Made by a program: the position numbers and the translations under genes | Shown: in pieces, positions 1-7,554 of the stretch | Layout: every line of letters starts with the position of its first letter | Numbering within the stretch: the first letter of the stretch is position 1 | The notes under the pieces: generated by a model | What the model was told of the DNA's origin: nothing | Databases searched by the model: none | The model's input: the letters and a program-made list of their open reading frames with translations, nothing else | Source of the DNA: DASWOJ01 sp964242415 | GTDB taxonomy: Bacteria > Pseudomonadota > Alphaproteobacteria > Acetobacterales > Acetobacteraceae | Direction: 5' to 3' | Length of the DNA: 13,651 bases | NCBI GenBank assembly: GCA_964242415.1 | Contig: CAXTAT010000058.1 | Span: 1-13,651 of the forward strand

Positions 1-84
1 CGATCCGGTGAACGCTATCTATGACAGAGAGAGAGACAGGTCAAGGCGGAAATCATGTTGTTACGCTTCCAAGTCAGTCCTCCG

Positions 85-1062
85 CTACATACCCCCACCC
101 AGCATCCCCCGTGGCAGCGTCGCCAGCAGGTCCTCGAAGTAGGGGATCGTCCGCCGCAGCCCCTCGTCGAGCGCCACCTTCGGCTCCCACCCAAGCTGCG
201 CCTGCGCCAGGCTGATGTCGGGACGGCGCTGCCGGGGGTCGTCCTCCGGCAGCGGCTTGTGCACGATGCGCGAGCCGGACCCTGTGAGGTCGATCACCCG
301 CTGCGCCAGCTCCAGGATGGTGAACTCGCCGGGGTTGCCGAGGTTGACCGGACCCACCACCTCGCGCGGGCTGTCCATCAGCCGCACGAAGCCCTCGATC
401 AGGTCATTGACGTAGCAGAACGAGCGCGTCTGCTGGCCCTCGCCGAACACCGTGATGTCCTGGCCCGTCAAGGCCTGCACGATGAACGACGACACCACCC
501 GCCCGTCCCGGGGATGCGTGCGCGGCCCGTAGGTGTTGAAGATGCGCGCCACCTTGATCTGCAGCCGGTGCTGGCGGCGGTAGTCGAAGAACAGGGTCTC
601 GGCGCAGCGCTTGCCCTCGTCGTAGCATGAGCGCGAGCCGATCGGGTTCACGTGCCCCCAGTAGCCCTCGGACTGCGGGTGCACGTCGGGGTCGCCGTAC
701 ACCTCGCTGGTGCTGGCCTGGAACACCTTGGCGCCCAGCCGCTTGGCCAGGCCGAGCATGTTGATCGCGCCCAACACGCTGGTCTTGGTGGTCTGCACGG
801 GGTCGCGCTGGTAGTGGATGGGGGACGCCGGGCAGGCGAGGTTGTAGATCTCGTCCACCTCGACGAACAAGGGATGCGTGATGTCGTGGCGCACCAGCTC
901 GAAGTTGCGGTCGTCGAACAGGTGGGCGATGTTCCGGCGCGTGCCGGTGAAGAAGTTGTCCAGGCATAGCACCTGGCAGCCCTCGGCCAGCAGCCGCTCG
1001 CACAGGTGCGAGCCCAGGAACCCGGCCCCACCCGTCACCAGAATGCGGCGCTCAAGGTGCAT
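85..1062 (-). CDS. UDP-glucuronate decarboxylase-like SDR (NAD-dependent epimerase/dehydratase)
   Basis: The 325-residue product is an extended short-chain dehydrogenase. Visible motifs are the NAD-binding GGAGFLG (residues 11-17), the STSEVYGD segment (117-124) and the catalytic YDEGK pair (Y147, K151). The conserved stretches NTYGPR and GEGQQTRSFCYV, plus the overall length, match the UDP-xylose synthase (UXS) branch, which converts UDP-glucuronate to UDP-xylose in the cytosol for polysaccharide synthesis. That substrate is inferred from family resemblance; another UDP-sugar epimerase or dehydratase is possible. The ATG at 1062 is chosen over one 17 codons upstream because GGAG lies 8 nt before it and the protein then starts right before the Rossmann fold. 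It is transcribed in the same direction as the gene at 1150-1488, with an 87-bp gap containing a hairpin. Confidence 0.9.
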   Translation of the reverse strand: MHLERRILVTGGAGFLGSHLCERLLAEGCQVLCLDNFFTGTRRNIAHLFDDRNFELVRHDITHPLFVEVDEIYNLACPASPIHYQRDPVQTTKTSVLGAINMLGLAKRLGAKVFQASTSEVYGDPDVHPQSEGYWGHVNPIGSRSCYDEGKRCAETLFFDYRRQHRLQIKVARIFNTYGPRTHPRDGRVVSSFIVQALTGQDITVFGEGQQTRSFCYVNDLIEGFVRLMDSPREVVGPVNLGNPGEFTILELAQRVIDLTGSGSRIVHKPLPEDDPRQRRPDISLAQAQLGWEPKVALDEGLRRTIPYFEDLLATLPRGMLGGGM

Positions 1063-1101
1063 CAGACATCTCCAACGGCAATGCAGGCCGGTCAGCACGG
1101 C

Positions 1102-1125
1102 GGGCAGGGCCACCTTGCCCTGCCC
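1102..1125 (-). terminator. GC-rich hairpin downstream of the FYDLN-type gene
   Basis: GGGCAGGGC and GCCCTGCCC form a perfect 9-bp stem with a 6-nt loop. The hairpin starts 24 nt past the stop codon of the minus-strand gene at 1150-1488 and ends about 40 nt before the start of the next minus-strand gene. No T-tract follows on either strand, so it is not a canonical intrinsic terminator. It could instead stabilise the upstream mRNA end or attenuate read-through into the sugar-nucleotide gene. Confidence 0.4.
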
Positions 1126-1149
1126 ACACCTTACAGGCTTTCCGCGGCC

Positions 1150-1488
1150 TTACAGGTCTTTCTCGTCCGTTTCCGGTTCGACCTCGATGTCGCCGCTGAT
1201 CGCGTCGGCGTCGTCCTCCAGGTCGGAGGTGTCCTCCAGCACGTCCTCCTCCTCCTCGGCTTCCTCGGCCGCCTCCACCTCGACCTCCGCGTCCTCCAGC
1301 CCCGGCGCCGGGGCCTTTTTCGCGCGCTTGTCCTCGACGACGTTGCCGCCGGTGCGGCGGGCGCGGGGCTGCTCGGCCGGCTGCTCGGTGCCGCACTTCG
1401 GGCACACGGCTGGGGCCTTCGTCAGGTCGTAGAACCGCGTGCTGCAGGCGACGCAGACGCGCTTGGTGCCGAGTTCAGGCTTCGCCAT
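1150..1488 (-). CDS. TIGR02300/FYDLN-type acidic protein with zinc ribbon
   Basis: The 112-residue product has an N-terminal zinc-ribbon-like domain with CxxC pairs at C12/C15 and C29/C32. Between them is the sequence FYDLT, where the family name-giving motif is FYDLN. From about residue 65 to the end the protein is strongly acidic (runs of Glu and Asp) and low in complexity. This matches the alphaproteobacterial TIGR02300 family, whose function is not established. A good ribosome binding site, GAGGGG, precedes the ATG. It is divergent from aroA, a neighbour arrangement I recall as common in this group. A role in nucleic-acid or metal handling would be a guess. Confidence 0.85.
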   Translation of the reverse strand: MAKPELGTKRVCVACSTRFYDLTKAPAVCPKCGTEQPAEQPRARRTGGNVVEDKRAKKAPAPGLEDAEVEVEAAEEAEEEEDVLEDTSDLEDDADAISGDIEVEPETDEKDL

Positions 1489-1587
1489 CGGGTCCCCTCA
1501 AGATTTCAGCCGTCGCGCCGCCCCAGGTGAGCGGACCCACGGCGGCGGACATCAAAGGGCGGGGGCCATGCCATCGCGGCGGCCCGC

Positions 1588-1650
1588 TGTCAAACAACGA
1601 CCTCCCTGTCAAACAACGATCCCTTGTCAAACGATGCCCGGCTGTCAAAC
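1588..1650. repeat. Four direct TGTCAAAC repeats, 18-19 bp period
   Basis: TGTCAAAC starts at 1588, 1607, 1625 and 1643, giving spacings of 19, 18 and 18 bp. The first two copies share the longer CTGTCAAACAACGA core, and the later units diverge after the octamer. On the minus strand each copy reads GTTTGACA and contains a perfect TTGACA -35 hexamer, but I see no convincing -10 at 16-18 bp. The array lies in the divergent gap between the FYDLN-type gene and aroA. It may be a helically phased multi-site operator or simply a short minisatellite. Confidence 0.7.
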
Positions 1651-1697
1651 GGCGCCCTTGCGTGTTACCGGGCGCACCCCGACCCGGAACCGCATCC

Positions 1698-3029
1698 ATG
1701 GACCACCCCGCCCGGCCGCTTACGGCGCGCCGCCCGCCTCGCCCGCTTGCCGGCACCCTGCGCGTGCCCGGCGACAAGAGCATCAGCCACCGCGCCCTGA
1801 TGTTCGCCGGGCTGGCGGTGGGGGAGACGGGGATCACCGGACTGCTGGAGGGCGAGGACGTGCTGCGGACCGCCGCCGCCATGCGCGCCCTGGGGGCCGA
1901 GGTGGTGCAGGATGCGCCGGGCCGCTGGCGGGTGGCGGGCCGCGGCATCGGCGGGCTGATCGAGCCGGCGGACGTGCTGGACATGGGCAATTCCGGCACC
2001 GCCGCCCGGCTGCTGTGCGGCATCCTGGCGAGCCACGACCTGTTCGCCGTCATGACGGGGGACGCCAGCCTGCGCCGCCGGCCGATGCGCCGCGTCACCG
2101 ACCCGCTGCAGGCGTGCGGCGCGCGGTTCAGCGGGCGGGGGGGCGGGCGGCTGCCGCTGGCGATCCAGGGCGCCCGCGACGCGCTGCCGATCGAGTACCG
2201 GCTGCCGGTCGCCTCGGCGCAGGTGAAGTCGGCGCTGCTGCTGGCCGGGCTGAACGCGCCGGGCTGGACCCGGATCGAGGAGCCGGAGCCGACGCGCGAC
2301 CACTCGGAACGCATGCTGCGCCACTTCGGCGCCGAGGTGCGGGTGGAGCAGGCCGGCCACGGCAGGGTCGCCAGCCTGCTGGGCCAGCCGGAGCTGCGGG
2401 CGGCCGACGTGCTGGTGCCGGGGGACCCGTCCTCGGCCGCCTTTCCGCTGGTGGCGTCGCTGCTGGTGCCCGGGTCGTGCGTCACGGTGCAGGGGGTGGG
2501 ATTGAACCCGCTGCGCACCGGGCTGTTCACGACGCTGCGGGAGATGGGCGCGGACCTGCAGGTGACGAACGAGCGCGAGGAGGGCGGCGAACCCGTCGGC
2601 GACGTGACCGCGACCTATACGGGCCTGCGTGGCGCGGACGTGCCGCCGGGGCGTGCGCCTAGCATGATCGACGAATATCCGGTCCTGGCCGTGGCCGCCG
2701 CCTGCGCCGCAGGGACCACCCGGATGCGCGGCCTGGCCGAGCTGCGGGTGAAGGAGAGCGACCGCCTGTCCGCCACCGCCGCCCTGCTGGCCGCGAACGG
2801 CGCCCGGGTGGAGATCGACGGCGATGACCTGGTCGTGCATGGCGGCACCCGGGCGCCGGCCGGCGGCGGGCTGGTCAGGACCCACATGGACCATCGCCTT
2901 GCCATGAGCGCCGTGGTTCTGGGCCTGGCTGCCGAGGCGCCGGTCGGGGTGGATGACGCCTCGTTCATCGACACCAGCTTCCCCGGGTTTGTGATGCTGA
3001 TGCGCGGTCTGGGCGCAGATTTGCGGTGA
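1698..3029 (+). CDS. aroA: 3-phosphoshikimate 1-carboxyvinyltransferase (EPSP synthase, class II)
   Basis: AroA condenses shikimate-3-phosphate with phosphoenolpyruvate in the chorismate pathway, the source of aromatic amino acids including the tryptophan made by genes later in this window. The 443-residue product shows GDKSISHR (25-32), GNSGT (97-101), SAQVK (173-177), RDHSE (200-204), the MIDEYP segment with catalytic Asp325, and ELRVKESDR (348-356). SAQxK and RxHxE mark the class II (CP4-like) branch. Residue 100 is Gly, where the glyphosate-tolerant CP4 enzyme has Ala. NPLR at 270-273 replaces the usual NPTR. The ATG at 1698 starts just before the conserved N-terminus, with a weak CCGGAA upstream; the frame is open further upstream through the TGTCAAAC array but without family-like sequence. 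Confidence 0.96.
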   Translation: MDHPARPLTARRPPRPLAGTLRVPGDKSISHRALMFAGLAVGETGITGLLEGEDVLRTAAAMRALGAEVVQDAPGRWRVAGRGIGGLIEPADVLDMGNSGTAARLLCGILASHDLFAVMTGDASLRRRPMRRVTDPLQACGARFSGRGGGRLPLAIQGARDALPIEYRLPVASAQVKSALLLAGLNAPGWTRIEEPEPTRDHSERMLRHFGAEVRVEQAGHGRVASLLGQPELRAADVLVPGDPSSAAFPLVASLLVPGSCVTVQGVGLNPLRTGLFTTLREMGADLQVTNEREEGGEPVGDVTATYTGLRGADVPPGRAPSMIDEYPVLAVAAACAAGTTRMRGLAELRVKESDRLSATAALLAANGARVEIDGDDLVVHGGTRAPAGGGLVRTHMDHRLAMSAVVLGLAAEAPVGVDDASFIDTSFPGFVMLMRGLGADLR

Positions 3030-3110
3030 TGCCGAGCACGACCGGCTTCGATGGACTTGCCGCCCTGCCCGCCTGCAGCGCGATTGCAAGTCCCCTGGGA
3101 GACCTGCCTG

Positions 3111-3270
3111 CTCCCTCTCCCGCTTCGGGAGAGGGTTGGGGTGAGGGGGTCTTGCGGCGCGGTCCCGCCAGTTTGGGCGACACCGTTTCGGGGCAGTTGG
3201 ACGCTGCCAGCCTTGTGAGCGAGCGAGCTAGACCTCCTCACCCCGGCCCTCTCCCGAAGGGGGAGAGGGG
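3111..3270. repeat. REP-like palindromic repeat pair (inverted) in the aroA-cmk gap
   Basis: The first element has a perfect 10-bp stem (CCCTCTCCCG at 3113-3122, CGGGAGAGGG at 3126-3135), followed by TTGGGGTGAGGGGGTCTTG. The second, in opposite orientation, has CTCACCCCGG leading into a 9-bp stem (3247-3255 with 3261-3269). About 75-110 bp of unrelated sequence separates them. The same paired layout recurs at 13304-13446. It looks like a dispersed REP/BIME- or REPIN-type element in the 430-bp aroA-cmk gap. The rest of that gap (3030-3110 and 3271-3459) has no gene or RNA I recognise. Confidence 0.75.
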
Positions 3271-3459
3271 GCAGAGGCTGTCCTCCTGGTATTGGCGATT
3301 GCCCTGCCTTGCTTGCCAAAGTGGACGGAGCTTGCGGCATGACGACCTAGAAGGTCGCACGACTGCTACCGCAACCCGGGTATCCCTGGACCATCACGCC
3401 GCAGGTGCGGCTCTCGATGACAGCGCTTCAGCGGGTGCAGCAGCGTGGGGGCAGTTGGC

Positions 3460-4089
3460 ATGACCACGACCATCGCGATTGACGGCCCGGCGGCGGCCGG
3501 CAAGGGCACGCTCGCCCGGCGCTTGGCGGCCGCCCTGGACCTGCCCTACCTCGACACCGGGCTGCTGTATCGTGCCGTAGCCCGCCGCGTGCTGGACGCC
3601 GGCGCCGATCCAGCCAGCCCGGCGGACGCAGAGGCCGCCGCCAGCCGCCTGCAAGCCGGCGACCTGGCCCGCAGCGACCTGCGCGGGCCGGAAGCGGACG
3701 CAGCGGCGAGCAAGGTCGCCACCCATCCAGGCGTCCGCGCCGCGCTCCTGGCATTCCAGCGCGATTTCGCCGCCAGCGGAGCCGTGTTGGACGGCCGCGA
3801 CATCGGCACTGTCATCCTGCCCGATGCGCGGGTGAAGCTGTTTGTCGTCGCCGACGCCCCCGCCCGCGCCAGGCGCCGCTGGCACGAGTTGCAGGAGCGG
3901 GGTGCTGCCGTTCCACTGGACCAGGTCGCGGCGGACCTGGCCGCGCGAGATGCGCAGGACGCGGCGCGGGCCTCGGCCCCGCTGCGCCCGGCGGCGGACG
4001 CCATCGTCCTCGACACCACGCACCTGGACGCCGACGCCACCTTCGCCCACGCCCTGGAAATTGTGCGGAATCGACTCGGTTCCGCTTGA
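3460..4089 (+). CDS. cmk: Cytidylate kinase
   Basis: Cytidylate kinase phosphorylates CMP and dCMP with ATP in the cytosol to supply CTP and dCTP. The 209-residue product starts with the P-loop GPAAAGKGT (9-17). It has LDTGLLYRA for nucleoside binding, the DGRDIGTVILPDA segment, and a C-terminal RD..D..R...PL lid motif. Length is slightly short of the usual 210-230 residues but nothing essential is missing. The ATG at 3460 is preceded by a G-run about 9 nt upstream; a GTG five codons earlier is less like the family N-terminus. The cmk-rpsA order downstream of aroA is widely conserved in proteobacteria. Confidence 0.95.
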   Translation: MTTTIAIDGPAAAGKGTLARRLAAALDLPYLDTGLLYRAVARRVLDAGADPASPADAEAAASRLQAGDLARSDLRGPEADAAASKVATHPGVRAALLAFQRDFAASGAVLDGRDIGTVILPDARVKLFVVADAPARARRRWHELQERGAAVPLDQVAADLAARDAQDAARASAPLRPAADAIVLDTTHLDADATFAHALEIVRNRLGSA

Positions 4090-4113
4090 CTCCTGCCACC
4101 CAAAACGTATTTG
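4086..4113 (+). promoter_or_regulatory. Candidate promoter for rpsA
   Basis: TTGACT at 4086-4091 overlaps the cmk stop codon and is followed after 16 bp by TATTTG (4108-4113), in an unusually AT-rich patch for this sequence. The -10 match to consensus is weak (3 of 6). It would give a roughly 160-nt leader before the rpsA start. S1 mRNA leaders are often autoregulated, but I cannot identify a specific structure here. Confidence 0.3.
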
Positions 4114-4278
4114 TGCAGGCACATCAGGTCCGGCCGCACGGCTCGGGCCTGTTGCCGTTCAATCCGGTCCCGTCGCGCGCCACAGGCCGCCGGGGCAAGC
4201 CGTAGCCGGGTTCATCCCAGCCGCGCACGCCGATGAGCCGGGTTCGCCCCGGCCCACCTACAGGAACCATCCCTACCT

Positions 4279-6012
4279 ATGGCATCATCCGCCACCGCCC
4301 TACTCGACCGCCCCTCCAACGCCATGTCCGGCATGGAGGATTTCGCTTCCATGCTCGACGAGAGCATGGCCCGGGAGACCGGCTTTGAAGGCTCGGTCGT
4401 CACCGGCCGCGTCGTCCGCCTGACCGACGAGTACGCCATCGTCGATGTCGGCCTGAAGTCCGAGGGCCGCGTTGCCCTAAAGGAATTCGCACTGCCGGGC
4501 CAAAAGCCCGAGGTGAAGCCCGGCGACAACATCGAGCTGTATGTCGAGCGCTACGAGGACCGTGACGGCTCCATCGTCCTGTCGCGTGAGAAGGCGCGGC
4601 GCGAGGAGGCCTGGACCAACCTGGAAAAGGCGTTCGAGGCGCAGCAGCGCGTGAACGGCACCATCTACGGCCGGGTCAAGGGTGGCTTCACCGTCGATCT
4701 TGGCGGCGCCGTGGCGTTCCTGCCCGGCAGCCAGGTGGATATCCGCCCGGTCCGCGACGTCGGCCCGCTGATGGGCACGCCGCAGCCGTTCCAGATCCTT
4801 AAGATGGACCGCGCCCGCGGCAACATCGTCGTCAGCCGCCGCGCCGTGCTGGAGGAGACCCGCGCCGAGCAGCGCAGCGAGCTGATCCAGGGCCTGAAGG
4901 AGGGCATGATCCTCGACGGCGTGGTGAAGAACATCACCGACTACGGCGCCTTCGTCGATCTGGGCGGCGTCGATGGCCTGCTGCATGTGACCGACATCGC
5001 CTGGCGCCGCATCAACCACCCGAGCGAGGCGCTGCAGATCGGCCAGCCCGTGCGCGTCCAGGTGATCCGCTTCAACAGCGAGACGCAGCGCATCAGCCTC
5101 GGCATGAAGCAGCTTGAGGCCGACCCGTGGGAGGGTGTGGCGGCGAAGTATCCGCCGGGCGCCAAGTATAGCGGCCGCGTGACCAACATCACGGACTACG
5201 GCGCCTTCGTCGAGCTGGAGCCTGGCGTCGAGGGCTTGGTGCACGTCAGCGAGATGAGCTGGACCAAGAAGAACGTCCATCCTGGCAAGATCGTCGCCAC
5301 CTCGCAGGAGGTGGACGTGCTGGTGCTGGACGTGGACAGCAGCAAGCGGCGCATCAGCCTTGGCCTGAAGCAGGTGCAGCGCAACCCGTGGGAGGAGTTC
5401 CAGGACGAGCACCCCGTGGGCAGCACCGTCGAGGGTGAGGTCCGCAACATCACCGAGTTCGGCCTGTTCATCGGCATCGGCGCGGACATCGACGGCATGG
5501 TGCATATGTCCGACCTGTCGTGGGACGAGGCCGGCGAGCTGGCGATCACCAAGTTCGAGAAGGGCGCCATGGTCAAGGCCAAGGTGCTGGATGTGGATGT
5601 CGAGAAGGAGCGCATCAGCCTCGGCATCAAGCAGCTTCAGGACGACCCGGCTGCCGACACGCTCAGCCGCGTGCACAAGAACGACGTCGTGACGTGCATC
5701 GTGACTGCGGTGCAGGCCAACGGCATCGAGGTGAAGGTGGACGACGTGCTGACCGGCTTCATCCGCCGGGCCGAGCTGGCGCGGGACAAGTCGGACCAGC
5801 GTCCGGACCGGTTCGCCGTCGGCGAGAAGGTGGATGCCAAGGTAACGGCGATCGACCGTGCGGCGCGCAAGCTGTCGCTCACCATCAAGGGTCGCGAGAT
5901 GGAAGAGGACAAGCAGGCCATCCAGGAGTTCGGCACCACCGACAGCGGTGCGTCGCTGGGCGACATCCTGGGTGCTGCCATCCGGCGCCGGAACCAGCAG
6001 ACCGACGCTTAG
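4279..6012 (+). CDS. rpsA: 30S ribosomal protein S1
   Basis: S1 binds mRNA on the 30S subunit and helps initiate translation, especially on weak or structured ribosome binding sites. The 577-residue product has six S1 repeats at about residues 37-104, 122-188, 209-278, 294-365, 379-452 and 467-538. Repeats 3 to 5 show the typical NITDYGAFV / NITEFGLFI start and RISLG end, while repeats 1, 2 and 6 are divergent, as in other S1 proteins. It has a short N-terminal extension before the first repeat. AGGAA lies 12 nt before the ATG. The stop codon directly abuts the next gene's start, so sppA is probably cotranscribed. Confidence 0.98.
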   Translation: MASSATALLDRPSNAMSGMEDFASMLDESMARETGFEGSVVTGRVVRLTDEYAIVDVGLKSEGRVALKEFALPGQKPEVKPGDNIELYVERYEDRDGSIVLSREKARREEAWTNLEKAFEAQQRVNGTIYGRVKGGFTVDLGGAVAFLPGSQVDIRPVRDVGPLMGTPQPFQILKMDRARGNIVVSRRAVLEETRAEQRSELIQGLKEGMILDGVVKNITDYGAFVDLGGVDGLLHVTDIAWRRINHPSEALQIGQPVRVQVIRFNSETQRISLGMKQLEADPWEGVAAKYPPGAKYSGRVTNITDYGAFVELEPGVEGLVHVSEMSWTKKNVHPGKIVATSQEVDVLVLDVDSSKRRISLGLKQVQRNPWEEFQDEHPVGSTVEGEVRNITEFGLFIGIGADIDGMVHMSDLSWDEAGELAITKFEKGAMVKAKVLDVDVEKERISLGIKQLQDDPAADTLSRVHKNDVVTCIVTAVQANGIEVKVDDVLTGFIRRAELARDKSDQRPDRFAVGEKVDAKVTAIDRAARKLSLTIKGREMEEDKQAIQEFGTTDSGASLGDILGAAIRRRNQQTDA

Positions 6013-6933
6013 TTGGCGCTCGAAACCGACCTTTTGCTGGACAGGCGGCGCCTCAAGCGCCGCCTGAACGTTTGGCGGGTGCTGGCGGTGCTGGCCGGGG
6101 TGGTTGCCCTGGCCGTCATCGCCGGGCGTGCCGGGGCGTTGCCAGGGGCGGGGCTGCGGCACATCGCGCGGTTGAACGTCACCGGCGTGATCACCGAGGA
6201 TACCAAGCTGCTTCGGGCGGTGCAGGCCCTGGCGCGCGACAAGACCGTGCGGGCGGTGATCGTGTCCATCGACAGCCCCGGCGGCTCCGTCGCAGGCGGG
6301 GAGAGCCTGCGTGGCGCGTTGATCCGGGTTGCCGCGGCGAAGCCTGTCGTAGCCGTGATGCTCGGCACCGCGGCCAGCGCCGGCTACATGATCGCCATGC
6401 CGGCGGCGCGGGTGTTTGCGCGGGACGCGACGCTGACCGGCTCCATCGGCGTGATCCTGCAGACTGGCGACGTCTATGGGCTGCTGGGCAAGCTGGGTGT
6501 CAGCGCCGAAGCGATTACCTCTGGCCCGTTGAAGGATCAGCCCAGCTTCACACGCGGGCTGACGACGCAGGGGCGGGATTACCTGCATGGGCTGGTGGAC
6601 GATATGTTCGACCAGTTCGTCGATATGGTGGCCCTGGGCCGTCACATGGACCCGGCGGCGGTCCGGAAGCTGGCTGACGGGCGCGCCTACACCGGGCGGC
6701 AAGCGCTGAAGCTGGGCCTGGTGGATGAGATCGGCGGCGAGATCGAGGCGCTGGACTGGCTGGCGCGGGAGCACGGCATCCCCGCCGACACGCCGGTGCG
6801 GGATGTGCAGACGGGGTCGTTCTATGACCGGACCGTCGGCGCCACCTTGTCCGGGTTCTGGCAGGCCGCCGTGGGCAGCACCCTGGCACCGACCGGCGCT
6901 TGGGCGGTCTGGCAGGGGCAAGCCGGCGAGTAG
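6013..6933 (+). CDS. sppA: Signal peptide peptidase SppA (S49 family)
   Basis: SppA is a membrane-anchored serine/lysine protease that degrades cleaved signal peptides. The 306-residue product is the short form: an N-terminal membrane segment (about 21-37), then the S49 domain with SIDSPGGSVAGG (85-96), TAASAGYMIA carrying the likely nucleophile Ser122, and SGPLKD with the likely general base Lys174. The catalytic roles are assigned by similarity to the Bacillus short-form enzyme. The start must be the TTG at 6013 or later, because the rpsA TAG immediately precedes it in frame. The TTG keeps a family-like N-terminus (MALETDLLLDRRRLKRRL), and translational coupling to rpsA is likely. Confidence 0.92.
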   Translation: MALETDLLLDRRRLKRRLNVWRVLAVLAGVVALAVIAGRAGALPGAGLRHIARLNVTGVITEDTKLLRAVQALARDKTVRAVIVSIDSPGGSVAGGESLRGALIRVAAAKPVVAVMLGTAASAGYMIAMPAARVFARDATLTGSIGVILQTGDVYGLLGKLGVSAEAITSGPLKDQPSFTRGLTTQGRDYLHGLVDDMFDQFVDMVALGRHMDPAAVRKLADGRAYTGRQALKLGLVDEIGGEIEALDWLAREHGIPADTPVRDVQTGSFYDRTVGATLSGFWQAAVGSTLAPTGAWAVWQGQAGE

Positions 6934-6939
6934 CCGGAA

Positions 6940-7458
6940 TTGAGCCGGTTCAAGATCGCGGCGGTCTCTGACCGGCCCGACCTGGCGTCCTTGGTGGCCA
7001 TGTGGCGGGTGGGGGCGTTCTTCAGTGCGCCCGGCGGCTACTCTGTCGAGGAGATGACGGCGCTGATCCTGGCGCCGCCGGTCGGTCCAGAAGAGACCTT
7101 TGTCCTGTTCGACCAGGATCGGCCCGTGGGGACCGCGGGGGTGGTGCATGGCGACCTGGATACGCGGCCCGACCTGACGCCCTGGCTTGCCGGCGTCTTC
7201 GTCCAACCGGAGTTCCGGGGGCGCGGCTATGCCACTGCGCTGATACGCCGGGCGGAGGCGTTCGCCGCCGCAGCATACGTGCCGGTTCTCTGGCTCTATA
7301 CCTTGACGGCCGAGCCGTTCTACGTGCGCCTGGGCTGGCAACGGGTAGGTGTGGAGCAGGAGGATGGCCACGATGTGGTGCTGATGCGGCGTTCCCTGGG
7401 GGCATCGACCCTGACTCTGCCTTCTCCCTCTCCCGGGGGGAGAGGGAGAAGGCCGTAG
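6940..7458 (+). CDS. GNAT family N-acetyltransferase
   Basis: The 172-residue product has the acetyl-CoA binding motif of GNAT enzymes: VFVQPEFRGRGYATALI at 86-102, with the R-G-R-G-Y-A loop, and a C-terminal FYVRLGW strand-turn (127-133). The acceptor substrate cannot be told. It starts at a TTG six bases after the sppA stop, so it is probably translated with sppA. The last dozen residues (about 161-172, PSPSPGGRGRRP) are encoded by a palindromic repeat rather than by family-like sequence, suggesting that the original 3' end was replaced or extended by the repeat. Confidence 0.85.
   Translation: MSRFKIAAVSDRPDLASLVAMWRVGAFFSAPGGYSVEEMTALILAPPVGPEETFVLFDQDRPVGTAGVVHGDLDTRPDLTPWLAGVFVQPEFRGRGYATALIRRAEAFAAAAYVPVLWLYTLTAEPFYVRLGWQRVGVEQEDGHDVVLMRRSLGASTLTLPSPSPGGRGRRP
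7420..7452. repeat. 15-bp-stem hairpin related to the REP family, at the GNAT 3' end
   Basis: CCTTCTCCCTCTCCC (7420-7434) and GGGAGAGGGAGAAGG (7438-7452) form a perfect 15-bp stem with a GGG loop. It contains the CCCTCTCCC/GGGAGAGGG core of the paired repeats at 3111-3270 and 13304-13446, but lacks their CTCACCCC flank. It lies inside the last codons of the GNAT gene, ending just before the TAG. No T-run follows, so any terminator role would have to be factor-dependent; 3'-end mRNA stabilisation is another option. Confidence 0.75.
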
Positions 7459-7480
7459 TGCCACCGTAGGGGCCGTTTCC

Positions 7481-7509
7481 TTGACGGACGGAGCAGCGTC
7501 CGGCATCGT
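7481..7509 (+). promoter_or_regulatory. Candidate promoter with internal palindrome upstream of ihfB
   Basis: TTGACG at 7481-7486 is followed after 17 bp by CATCGT, a weak -10 (3 of 6). Between them is a palindrome, CGGACG-N6-CGTCCG (7485-7502), which could be an operator. It is placed between the hairpin ending the sppA-GNAT unit and the ihfB start 46 bp downstream. The position is sensible but the sequence match is modest. Confidence 0.3.
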
Positions 7510-7554
7510 TCATCTTCCTAGGCGCAACGCGGCGCCGCACACGGCATCGAGGCC

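Noticed and set aside
1..84. Possible gene or RNA at the left edge
   Set aside because: There is only a GA-rich tract and no motif; too short to judge.
1588..1650. CRISPR array reading of the TGTCAAAC repeats
   Set aside because: The repeat is 8 bp with 10-11 bp between copies, far too short for repeat-spacer units, and no cas gene is nearby.
1665..3089. A 474-codon open frame antisense to aroA
   Set aside because: It mirrors aroA codon structure, and its composition is that of a shadow frame.
3341..3480. A short plus-strand frame ending just inside cmk (PGYPWTITPQVRLSMTALQR)
   Set aside because: It has no start codon with a ribosome binding site and no family I recognise, and is only about 45 codons between stops.
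4477..7506. A 1009-codon open frame on the minus strand across rpsA, sppA and the GNAT gene
   Set aside because: It is antisense to well-identified genes, its translation is low in complexity (His, Arg, Gln, Asp-rich) with no family motif, and GC-rich coding DNA commonly leaves such frames open.
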